DNA from: Candidatus Fibrimonadales bacterium
GTDB taxonomy: Bacteria > Fibrobacterota > Fibrobacteria > Fibrobacterales > Fibrobacteraceae
Length of the DNA: 6,445 nucleotides
Direction: 5' to 3'
Assembly (NCBI GenBank): GCA_009777135.1
Contig: WRMM01000123.1
Span: 1 to 6,445, forward strand
Positions 1 to 5,280 of this stretch are shown here, piece after piece. How positions within the stretch are numbered: position 1 is the stretch's first letter; each line of letters starts with the position of its first letter. The position numbers and the translations under genes were made by a program. Below the pieces are notes generated by a model. That model made no database searches, had not been told where the DNA came from, and saw nothing but the letters and a program-made list of their open reading frames with translations.

Positions 1-33
1 GCTGGGGAGTGGCTAGTAGGGAGTGGGGAGTAG
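1..33. repeat. G-rich short imperfect tandem repeat at the window edge
   Basis: The first 33 bases hold three spaced copies of a GGGAGT(G/A)G-like unit, the first and last being GGGGAGT. It is probably the end of a longer intergenic repeat that continues outside the window. Three G-runs of three or more bases are visible, too few for a canonical G-quadruplex. No coding frame is suggested. Confidence 0.45.
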
Positions 34-40
34 AATAAGA

Positions 41-61
41 TAATTAAGAATGAATAATTAA
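41..61. repeat. AT-rich motif shared with the 2210-2230 spacer
   Basis: The 21 bases here match the reverse complement of 2210-2230 at 19 positions, including an 11-base identical start (TAATTAAGAAT). Both copies are intergenic. AT-only sequence matches itself easily, so common origin is possible but unproven. Confidence 0.35.
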
Positions 62-75
62 CAATGGTTATGCAA

Positions 76-158
76 ATATTCCATATCCCAGCCAATGTAG
101 CTTCGCATGCCGCTTGTCCCATGTTACAGAGCATTAAGTTTGAATTAATCATCATTTG
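76..158 (+). repeat. Solo arm of a dispersed intergenic repeat
   Basis: Positions 81-154 align without gaps to the reverse complement of 2851-2924 with 64 of 74 bases identical, and weaker similarity continues for a few bases on both sides. Shared words include AATGTAGCT, CGCTTGT and AGAGCATTAAGTTTGA. No open frame is conserved between the copies and the differences look like neutral drift, so this is a non-coding repeat family. Unlike the copy at 2847-3010, no facing second arm was found here. It lies downstream of the toxin gene. Confidence 0.85.
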
Positions 159-159
159 C

Positions 160-202
160 AAAAAAATAAACATGGCTATTATTGCCAATTATTCCATATT
201 GG
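160..202 (-). terminator. Possible weak terminator of the toxin-antitoxin operon
   Basis: Read on the minus strand after the toxin stop, the sequence shows a 5-bp hairpin (CCAAT/ATTGG, 185-202), an overlapping 4-bp stem (TGGC/GCCA, 173-187), and then a run of seven T at 166-160. The stems are short and the T-run is not directly adjacent, so this is only a candidate. No better terminator is visible in the 239 bases below the operon. Confidence 0.22.
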
Positions 203-239
203 AGCATAAATTTACGATTTTAGCTTGACGTTTGCGAAA

Positions 240-947
240 TTATATGATTTCCCTTATCGCTGCTGCTATTCTCAAATGAAGCCCAGCCAACTCTGCCTCT
301 GGCAGCAAAGGCTTTAATTCCTGAATTTTCTGCTCATTTAGCTCATTTGCTGTTTCAAGCAATTTTTCCTTTAACGATTTTAAATTTTTCGCAGGCTTTG
401 CCTTGGGATAGGCACGAACTTTCGCAAGCCTTTTTTGCAAAATTTCCAAATTCGGCTCCACTCTTAAAATTGTTTTATACTGGTAAATATCAAACAAGTC
501 TCTTAGCAATTCTCTCTCATTCCACGCTGCAATCTTATGCGCAAACGCAACTGGCAAATCCGCAATCCTAACAATTTTCGCTGGCATCCCATAAAGCGAA
601 GCTATAGGCGAAGAAGACATTGCAAGCGATTCGCATTTGCTTTCAACATTTATTTCAATTTGGCAAGACTGAGAAAGATAATTGATATTTATATTCATAA
701 CTTTTGAATTTAAAGCTATGCTGAAATTAAGTCCTTGAATATTTGACAATTTTTTCTCAATCAAAGGTTTTAAATCTTTTTTTGAAGTAAAAGGGACAAA
801 TACATAATCAATATCGTTTGTGTAACGAGGGCTGTTAAGCAATCTGAGAGCCATGCCACCTCGGAGAATGGCGCTGTTGCCAAATTCTGCAGCAAAAAAG
901 TTTATAACCCAAGCTAAAAGCTCTTCTGTGTTTCTAAAATTTTTCAT
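240..947 (-). CDS. abiEii: AbiEii-type nucleotidyltransferase toxin (type IV toxin-antitoxin)
   Basis: Predicted 235-residue cytoplasmic toxin of the AbiEii/AbiGii nucleotidyltransferase family. These enzymes transfer nucleotides to RNA targets (tRNA in studied members) and cause growth arrest, including abortive phage defence. Visible signatures are the G30-G31-M32 motif, then R41-x-T-N-D45-I-D47 (GG plus DxD, the metal/nucleotide site), K138 in AHKIAAW, and R149-D150-x-x-D153, the family's distal RDxxD motif. The C-terminal third is Lys/Glu-rich and helical. I chose the ATG at 947 because GGAGAG lies 8 nt upstream; a TTG at 965 would add six residues but has no such site. The start overlaps the antitoxin gene's end by 14 nt, so translation is probably coupled. 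The gene appears intact, with all motifs present. Family assignment is confident from motifs; the target is unknown. Confidence 0.85.
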   Translation of the reverse strand: MKNFRNTEELLAWVINFFAAEFGNSAILRGGMALRLLNSPRYTNDIDYVFVPFTSKKDLKPLIEKKLSNIQGLNFSIALNSKVMNININYLSQSCQIEINVESKCESLAMSSSPIASLYGMPAKIVRIADLPVAFAHKIAAWNERELLRDLFDIYQYKTILRVEPNLEILQKRLAKVRAYPKAKPAKNLKSLKEKLLETANELNEQKIQELKPLLPEAELAGLHLRIAAAIREII

Positions 948-1539
948 AAAAACATCTCTCCGCAAAAGTTTTAAATTTAGGATTATTATAGCGATCCAAA
1001 TATGCGAAGTATTTATTTTTATTTAATAAAGCATAATTTATATCGCTGAATATGTTGAAATAAAAACTTTTCCCACGCAAATAAAAATAAAGCGTGTCTA
1101 GCACTGCTTTTTCTGGCTTGGCAATCAAAACGCCTTTTTCGTTTGCCTTAAAACCAAAGCAAAGCTCTTTTGCCAGTTTGCAATAAGATATGTTCGGCAT
1201 GCCTTTGTATTCCGCAGCTTTTGTTTGAGTAACGCAAAAAATTTGGAAAGGGCTTTCCGTGCCAATTAAGCGATTCATTGCAAGAGCGGAGCCTAGCGAT
1301 ACGCAAGAATCCTGCCGAACCTTGGCGGCAAGCACCAAATAATCAAAATTGGCAAGCGTGTAAATTTCCCTGCAATATCTTTTTAAAATTCCAGCTTTTA
1401 TAAATTTGTTTATTATGCCATGCAAGGAGATTTTGGAACTTTCATTGAACACAGAAGAAAGCTCCATCAACGAAAGCACGCCGCTTACGCTCTCGCCTAA
1501 TTTAAGCAGATTTTCGGAATATTCCAGCCAGTTTTTCAT
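934..1539 (-). CDS. abiEi: AbiEi-like antitoxin / winged-helix regulator
   Basis: Predicted 201-residue antitoxin and DNA-binding autoregulator, cognate to the downstream nucleotidyltransferase. Residues about 10-65 fit a winged helix-turn-helix: the stretch L22-F31 and the helix G41-AGIL-K53 are followed by the wing-like R57-EIYTLANF. The rest resembles the AbiEi C-terminal region, notably the A140-K-PEKAVLDTLYFYLRG segment (a conserved PEKA-LD-L-Y pattern). In known type IV systems the antitoxin does not bind the toxin but antagonises its effect, and represses the operon through inverted repeats at the promoter. I chose the ATG at 1539; the longer reading from a TTG at 1578 would start inside the -35 box of the predicted promoter and is unlikely. 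Gene order (antitoxin first, short overlap) is classic for AbiE. The family call rests on pattern plus neighbour. Confidence 0.75.
   Translation of the reverse strand: MKNWLEYSENLLKLGESVSGVLSLMELSSVFNESSKISLHGIINKFIKAGILKRYCREIYTLANFDYLVLAAKVRQDSCVSLGSALAMNRLIGTESPFQIFCVTQTKAAEYKGMPNISYCKLAKELCFGFKANEKGVLIAKPEKAVLDTLYFYLRGKSFYFNIFSDINYALLNKNKYFAYLDRYNNPKFKTFAERCFYEKF
956..961 (-). promoter_or_regulatory. Ribosome binding site of the toxin gene
   Basis: GGAGAG on the minus strand, inside the antitoxin coding region, ends 8 nt before the ATG at 947. It decides the toxin start in favour of 947 over the upstream TTG at 965, which overlaps this region and has no site of its own. Confidence 0.6.
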
Positions 1540-1549
1540 ATTGCTAGAT

Positions 1550-1578
1550 AATATAGAAAAATAAATATTATTTGTCAA
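1550..1578 (-). promoter_or_regulatory. Sigma-70 promoter of the toxin-antitoxin operon
   Basis: On the minus strand TTGACA (1578-1573, a perfect -35) is followed by a 17-nt spacer and TATATT (1555-1550, one mismatch to TATAAT). Transcription should start near 1543, only about 4 nt before the antitoxin ATG at 1539, giving a practically leaderless mRNA. Two AT-rich inverted repeats overlap the promoter: AAATAA-N3-TTATTT (1573-1559) between the boxes, and ATATT-N7-AATAT (1554-1538) from the -10 box to the start codon. Either could be the antitoxin's operator; AT-rich DNA makes chance dyads common. Confidence 0.7.
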
Positions 1579-1664
1579 TGTGAATATAAGGCAATGCTGA
1601 CTAAAAAAGCCACGGCAGCAGGGTCGTTAAGCGCAATTCGCTCAAATCCAGCATCAAATTCCAT
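1575..1664 (-). other. 29-codon open frame upstream of the antitoxin, possibly a gene relic
   Basis: The 155-bp divergent spacer contains, on the minus strand, an ATG-led frame of 29 codons. It has a well-balanced composition (acidic start, then a hydrophobic A-V-A-F-L-V-S-I-A-L stretch) and ends with a TGA inside the antitoxin promoter's -35 box. The frame remains open upstream into the biotin-carrier gene, where it is just the complement of that gene's codons. No ribosome binding site precedes it and I do not recognise the peptide. It may be the eroded tail of a lost gene or chance. Confidence 0.15.
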
Positions 1665-1694
1665 TTGAGTTTTAGTATTTTCTAAATTACAGCT

Positions 1695-2213
1695 ATGAAA
1701 TGCACAGTCAGAACACGTAATCAGAAGAATGTATTCGATATTCCGCAAATCGCTAGTTTGCGCTCGGATTTCGATATCAGAAAAGAAAAAGACCTTTCCA
1801 AGGTTCGCATACTGGAAACCTGGCCCGATGGCTCGCTTAGGCTTGTTATGGTGAACGGAAAGGTTTTGTCAATTGTTGTGCGCAAAAAAAGCAATGGTTT
1901 TCCGGATTCTGTTGAAATAAACGGGACCCGTTATGGCGTTGATGTCAATAAAATAGACAGCTCGCACTATGGCGGTGCAGAAAAAACGGCAAAAGTATCC
2001 AGCGGAACAATAACCGCGGTGCTTCCGGGGCAAATTTCCAGCTTGCAGGCAAAGCCTGGCCAGGTGGTAAAAAAAGGTCAGCTGCTCGGCATTCTAGAAG
2101 CCATGAAAATGGAAAACGAAATATTGGCTCCCTGCGACGGAAAAATCAAATCCGTAAAAATAGAGCCGGGCCAAACCGTGATGCGCGGCGACCTAATTCT
2201 GGAAATCAATTAA
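1695..2213 (+). CDS. Biotin carrier protein of a biotin-dependent carboxylase/decarboxylase
   Basis: 172-residue protein whose C-terminal half (about 102-172) is a complete biotinyl domain. It carries the biotinylation motif E135-A-M-K138-M, with K138 the modified lysine, and the flanking PGQ-V-KKGQLLGILE and APCDGKI-V-I-PGQ-V-GDLILEI turns that form the barrel. The first 85 residues form a small beta-rich region ending in a strand pair (S72-VEINGTRYGVDV), as in gamma/carrier subunits of oxaloacetate and methylmalonyl-CoA decarboxylases and some split pyruvate carboxylases. A short Ala/Lys/Ser linker joins the two. It shuttles carboxylated biotin between active sites in the cytoplasm. Its likely partner is the carboxyltransferase at 3760-5280, which has no biotinyl domain. 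The ATG at 1695 is the only sensible start: an in-frame TAA lies 10 nt upstream, and there is no Shine-Dalgarno. An acetyl-CoA or propionyl-CoA carboxylase carrier role cannot be excluded. Confidence 0.85.
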   Translation: MKCTVRTRNQKNVFDIPQIASLRSDFDIRKEKDLSKVRILETWPDGSLRLVMVNGKVLSIVVRKKSNGFPDSVEINGTRYGVDVNKIDSSHYGGAEKTAKVSSGTITAVLPGQISSLQAKPGQVVKKGQLLGILEAMKMENEILAPCDGKIKSVKIEPGQTVMRGDLILEIN

Positions 2214-2230
2214 TAATTAATTCTTAATTA
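2214..2230. repeat. AT-only perfect hairpin in the carrier-phosphatase gap
   Basis: TAATTAA-TTC-TTAATTA forms a perfect 7-bp dyad and nearly fills the 19-nt gap between the carrier stop and the phosphatase ATG. With no G/C pairs and no following T-run it is not a terminator. It occupies the place where a ribosome binding site would be and may just be an AT-rich leader. It belongs to the motif also seen at 41-61. Confidence 0.4.
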
Positions 2231-2232
2231 AT

Positions 2233-2856
2233 ATGTCAAGGACTTTCTTCATAGGCGATGTTCATGGCTGTGTGGAGGAACTTGCGGAGCTTGTTGAGAA
2301 ATTTTCTCCCAATGCCAGCGATGATATTTACCAAGTAGGCGATTTGATAAATAAAGGGCCTGATACTCTGGCTACCTTGAAGTTTGTTGAAAAACATAAT
2401 ATAAAATGCGTTATGGGAAACCATGAGGCAAAATTTTTGCTTGCTTTGAAAAAGAATGAAGCAGAGCTGACCCCAAAAGAGCATAAGCTTTTGAATAGCG
2501 CTAAAAACCCCGAACTGGTGGCGGGCATTGTTTCCAAATTTCCATTGTGGCGAGATACGGGCAAGGTGCTTTTGCTGCATGCCGGGCTTGAGCCGGAAAA
2601 AAGCGCATTGGAAGAAATGAATTCAAAAAACATTTTGAGCATTAGGCTGTGGAATGAAAAGCCATGGTATGAGCAGACTGCCTTCAAGGAACGTTTGGTT
2701 ATTTTTGGGCATTGGGCAATGAATGGGCTTATAGATTTTCCGCATGCAAAAGGCTTGGACACAGGCTGCGTTTATGGAAAGCTTTTAACAGGTTATTGCC
2801 CCGAAGAAAATAAATTTTACCATATAGCGGCTAAAAGAGTATATTGTAAATGCTGA
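2233..2856 (+). CDS. ApaH/PPP-family metallophosphoesterase
   Basis: 207-residue cytoplasmic metallophosphatase. All motifs of the PPP/ApaH group are present in order: G8-D9-V-H11-G (metal ligands D9, H11), G36-D37-LINKGPDT (D37), G62-N63-H64-E (metal ligand N63, catalytic H64), H116-AGL, G159-H160, and the C-terminal GLDTGCVYGKLLTGY segment typical of diadenosine-tetraphosphatase-like and bacterial Ser/Thr phosphatases. Likely reactions are symmetrical hydrolysis of Ap4A or removal of phosphate from Ser/Thr. The protein is shorter than E. coli ApaH (about 280 residues), closer to PrpA/PrpE-type enzymes, so substrate is left open. The ATG is preceded only by an AT-rich leader with no Shine-Dalgarno. 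The last codons and TGA stop lie inside the inverted-repeat element at 2847-3010, so its extreme C-terminus (after about R202) may have been set by that insertion. Confidence 0.85.
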   Translation: MSRTFFIGDVHGCVEELAELVEKFSPNASDDIYQVGDLINKGPDTLATLKFVEKHNIKCVMGNHEAKFLLALKKNEAELTPKEHKLLNSAKNPELVAGIVSKFPLWRDTGKVLLLHAGLEPEKSALEEMNSKNILSIRLWNEKPWYEQTAFKERLVIFGHWAMNGLIDFPHAKGLDTGCVYGKLLTGYCPEENKFYHIAAKRVYCKC

Positions 2857-3010
2857 TTAAGTCAAACTTAATGCTCTGGAGCATGGAACAAGCGACATGT
2901 GGAGCTACATTTGCTGGGACATGGGACATGATTATTTAAAAATCATGTCCCAAATAACGTAGATTTGCACATCGCTTGTCCCTTGTCCCAAGCAAGTAAA
3001 TCAGCATTTA
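2847..3010. repeat. 164-bp near-palindromic, MITE-like element
   Basis: The ends are perfect 12-bp inverted repeats, TAAATGCTGATT (2847-2858) and AATCAGCATTTA (2999-3010). The centre is a perfect 11-bp stem, GGGACATGATT (2923-2933) and AATCATGTCCC (2941-2951), around a 7-nt loop. Between these the two arms stay clearly related (the CGCTTGT and GTCCC words face each other) but have diverged by substitutions and small gaps. ATATT occurs on both sides (2841-2845, separated from the element by one base, and 3011-3015), a weak hint of target duplication. The left arm in reverse is 86% identical to 81-154. No protein is encoded. As RNA it could fold into a long hairpin between the phosphatase and mtnN; there is no trailing T-run, so termination is uncertain. 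Confidence 0.75.
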
Positions 3011-3030
3011 ATATTCTAATTTAGAAGTGA

Positions 3031-3036
3031 AAGGAG
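3031..3036 (+). promoter_or_regulatory. Ribosome binding site of mtnN
   Basis: AAGGAG ends 4 nt before the ATG at 3041. It is the clearest Shine-Dalgarno in the window and, with the inverted-repeat element just upstream, fixes the mtnN start. Confidence 0.7.
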
Positions 3037-3040
3037 AACT

Positions 3041-3739
3041 ATGAAAACTATTGCTATTTTAGCCGCTATGCAGCAGGAATTGGATGCTGTTTTGGAAGCG
3101 TTTGGGCTTGCAGCGAGCAAAACGGATTTTTGCGGAATGCAAATCTATGTTTTTGAGCTGAATGCGATTAAGTTTGTTCTTGCGCTTTCTGGAGTTGGCA
3201 GAGCGAATACCGCTATGAATGCCGCTTTGATTATAAGGGAATTTAAGCCCGACGAGGTGATAAATGTAGGCTCGGCAGGCGGTTTGCAGGCAGAGCAGAA
3301 AATTTTGGACGTGGTTATTCCAAACGAGGTTGTGGCGTTAGATGTGGATTTAACCGCTTTGGGCTTTGAATATGGCCAAGTTTTGGGCTGCCCCAAGTCT
3401 TATTTCACCGATGAGAAAATGAGAGAAAAGCTGATTGAGGCTTCAAAGGGCTTGGCTGCTGCTCATGTTGGCACTGTTGGCTCGTCTGAGGCTTTTATTT
3501 GCCGCGAGGAGCAGGTACGCGAAATTCAGCGCCGTTTTGGCAATAGAGTTCTGTGCGTGGAAATGGAAGCTTTTTCCATTGCGGTGGTTTGCAGCAGTTT
3601 TGGCATTCCCTTTGCCATAATAAGGAGTTTGTCTGACGTGCCGGCAAAAGGCGAGGGCAATGAGCACGATTTTAACACGTTTTTGAGCCGCGCTTCTAAG
3701 AATGCAGCAAAGCTGCTTTGGGAGTATGGCAAGGGTTAA
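3041..3739 (+). CDS. mtnN: 5'-methylthioadenosine/S-adenosylhomocysteine nucleosidase
   Basis: 232 residues, the usual length for MtnN/Pfs. It cleaves adenine from 5'-methylthioadenosine and S-adenosylhomocysteine in the cytoplasm, removing inhibitory by-products of SAM-dependent reactions and feeding methionine salvage and, where LuxS exists, autoinducer-2 formation. Key segments in order: the N-terminal strand with A8-A-M-Q-Q-E13 (catalytic acid glutamate), S50-GVGRANTA, N75-VGSAGG (nucleoside pocket), G147-SSEAFI, C172-V-E174-M-E176-A (ribose-binding glutamate) and R195-SLSD199-V (catalytic aspartate contacting adenine). All are intact. The start has a good AAGGAG site. The gene follows the inverted-repeat element, and a 20-nt gap with a T-run separates it from the carboxyltransferase gene, so co-transcription with that gene is likely. 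Futalosine hydrolase is a related alternative, but the motif set and length favour MtnN. Confidence 0.93.
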   Translation: MKTIAILAAMQQELDAVLEAFGLAASKTDFCGMQIYVFELNAIKFVLALSGVGRANTAMNAALIIREFKPDEVINVGSAGGLQAEQKILDVVIPNEVVALDVDLTALGFEYGQVLGCPKSYFTDEKMREKLIEASKGLAAAHVGTVGSSEAFICREEQVREIQRRFGNRVLCVEMEAFSIAVVCSSFGIPFAIIRSLSDVPAKGEGNEHDFNTFLSRASKNAAKLLWEYGKG

Positions 3740-3759
3740 TTTTTTTCTACATTATCTCC

Positions 3760-5280
3760 ATGAAGAAAATCCTTTTCCAAGATACTAGTTTTCGCGATGG
3801 GTTCCAATCTATTTTTGGAGCCAGAGTTTTAACCAAAGATTTTATTCCCGCTCTGGAAGCGGCTGTTCATGCTGGAATTGAGCATTTCGAGGCAGGCGGA
3901 GGCGCAAGGTTTCAAGCGCCAATCATCTACTGCAACGAAGATGCCTTTGACATGATGGACGCATTTCGCAAAGCCGTTGGACCTAAAATCCGTTTGCAGA
4001 CCCTTGCCCGCGGTATAAATGTGGTGGCTTTGGAGCCACAGCCTAGGGATATGATAGACCTTCATGCCAAGATGTTCAAAAAGCACGGCATGACCCGCAT
4101 TCGCAACTTTGACGCTTTGAACGATGTGAACAACCTGATTTACTCCGGCCAGTGCATCACCAATGCAGGCTTGGAACACGAGGTTGTGGTAACAATGATG
4201 GAACTTCCTCGCGGATGCGAAGGCAAGGGAGCGCACGAACCAGAGTTTTACATTGAAACCCTGAAAAAGATTTTGGATGCTGGCGTTCCGTTCACCAGCG
4301 TTTGCTTCAAAGATGCAAGCGGAACGGCAAACCCTCGCAAGGTTTACAACACTTTCAAAGGCGCGCGCAAACTTTTGGGCGACAAAGTAGAGCTTCGCGT
4401 ACACTCGCACGATACATGCGGAACAGGCGTTGCCCAATATGTAGCTGCAATAGAAGCTGGCGCAGACGGCATTTGCTGCGGCCGCTCACCGCTAAGCGGC
4501 GGAACGGGGCAGCCTGATTTATTCTCCATGTGGCACGCTTTGAAAGGCACCGAATATACTTTGGATATCAACGTTGAAAAAATCATGGAAGCAAACCAGG
4601 TTGCAAAGGAATGCTTTAAAGATTACGAGTTTCCACCCGAGGCTTCAGCTATAGAACCCGAAGTGATTTTCAGCCCAATGCCAGGCGGAGCCTTGACTGC
4701 CAACACGCTGATGATGAGAGACACAAAGACCTTCCACCTCTACCCCCAGGTTATCAAAAACATGGCGGAATGCGTGGCTCGCGGCGGCTTTGGCTCAAGC
4801 GTTACTCCTGTTTCGCAATTCTATTTTCAGCAGGCTTACACAAATACCGTTCAAGGCAATTGGAAAAAAATCACCGACGGCTATGGCAACATGGTTCTAG
4901 GCTATTTGGGCAAAACCCCAAGAGAGCCGGATCCGGAAATCGTGAAAATTGCAAGCGAGCAGATGAAGAAACCCGTGTTCACAGGCAATCCTTTGGATGT
5001 TTTGGAACCAGGCATTCCAAAAGCAAAAAAAGTTTTGGAAGAGAACAACCTGCCTGTTACCGATGAGAACCTTTTCATAATCGGCGCAATGGCAACAAAA
5101 GGCGGCAACAAAGGTCTTGACCTATTGCAGGGCAAGGCAAGAGTTTCCGTTCCAAAAAAGAAAGAAGCACCGACTGCTGCTCCTGCAGCTTCAGCAGCGT
5201 CTCTAGCGCCTGCTACCGGAACCGTTAATTACAGCGTTAACGTTGGCGGTAAAACTTTCAATGTTCAAGTTAGCGGCTAG
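3760..5280 (+). CDS. Biotin-dependent carboxyltransferase (oxaloacetate decarboxylase alpha / pyruvate carboxylase subunit B type)
   Basis: 506-residue subunit that moves CO2 between carboxybiotin and an oxo-acid, most likely pyruvate/oxaloacetate. The HMGL-like TIM barrel occupies about residues 3-265: D8-TSFRD13GFQS opening motif, C182-F-K184-DASG (the lysine that is carbamylated in the family), V214-H215-S-H217-DTCGTG (metal-binding histidines) and a GGTGQPD loop. The conserved C-terminal carboxylase domain follows to about 460, with S305-PMPGGALT and S347-VTPVSQF segments. A Lys/Ala/Pro linker (466-485) leads to a final N490-YSVNVGGKTFNVQVSG, which resembles the first strand pair of a biotin-carrier subunit; the biotinyl domain itself is absent. 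The carrier at 1695-2213 probably supplies biotin in trans. I chose the ATG at 3760 (family-like MKKILFQDTS start) over a TTG at 3718 lying inside mtnN; no Shine-Dalgarno. The last 20 nt overlap the next gene. RDGFQS replaces the commoner RDAHQS, so the substrate is not certain. Confidence 0.88.
   Translation: MKKILFQDTSFRDGFQSIFGARVLTKDFIPALEAAVHAGIEHFEAGGGARFQAPIIYCNEDAFDMMDAFRKAVGPKIRLQTLARGINVVALEPQPRDMIDLHAKMFKKHGMTRIRNFDALNDVNNLIYSGQCITNAGLEHEVVVTMMELPRGCEGKGAHEPEFYIETLKKILDAGVPFTSVCFKDASGTANPRKVYNTFKGARKLLGDKVELRVHSHDTCGTGVAQYVAAIEAGADGICCGRSPLSGGTGQPDLFSMWHALKGTEYTLDINVEKIMEANQVAKECFKDYEFPPEASAIEPEVIFSPMPGGALTANTLMMRDTKTFHLYPQVIKNMAECVARGGFGSSVTPVSQFYFQQAYTNTVQGNWKKITDGYGNMVLGYLGKTPREPDPEIVKIASEQMKKPVFTGNPLDVLEPGIPKAKKVLEENNLPVTDENLFIIGAMATKGGNKGLDLLQGKARVSVPKKKEAPTAAPAASAASLAPATGTVNYSVNVGGKTFNVQVSG

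Noticed and set aside
948..965. TTG start for the toxin at 965
   Set aside because: The ATG at 947 has GGAGAG at proper spacing, and that site lies inside the extension.
1540..1578. TTG start for the antitoxin at 1578
   Set aside because: It coincides with the -35 hexamer of a near-perfect promoter, so it would not be transcribed from it.
2236..2762. Two overlapping minus-strand open frames of 114 and 144 codons
   Set aside because: Both are antisense to the metallophosphatase, whose catalytic motifs are complete and in order.
2847..3010. CRISPR array or tRNA-like structure
   Set aside because: The arms are inverted, not direct, repeats without regular spacers, and no cloverleaf with the conserved T-loop sequence was seen.
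3701..3746. Hairpin GCAGC-AAA-GCTGC near the end of mtnN followed by a T-run
   Set aside because: About 25 bases separate the stem from the T-run and the stem lies inside the coding region, so it does not make a standard terminator. The following gene starts 20 nt after mtnN.
3718..3759. TTG start that would extend the carboxyltransferase by 14 residues
   Set aside because: It would begin inside mtnN and add a non-family hydrophobic leader (GVWQGLIFFYIIS). The ATG at 3760 gives the usual short start before the DTSFRDG motif.
3829..4437. 202-codon open frame on the minus strand
   Set aside because: It lies wholly inside the carboxyltransferase gene, whose plus-strand product has full family motifs. 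The antisense translation shows no recognisable domain.
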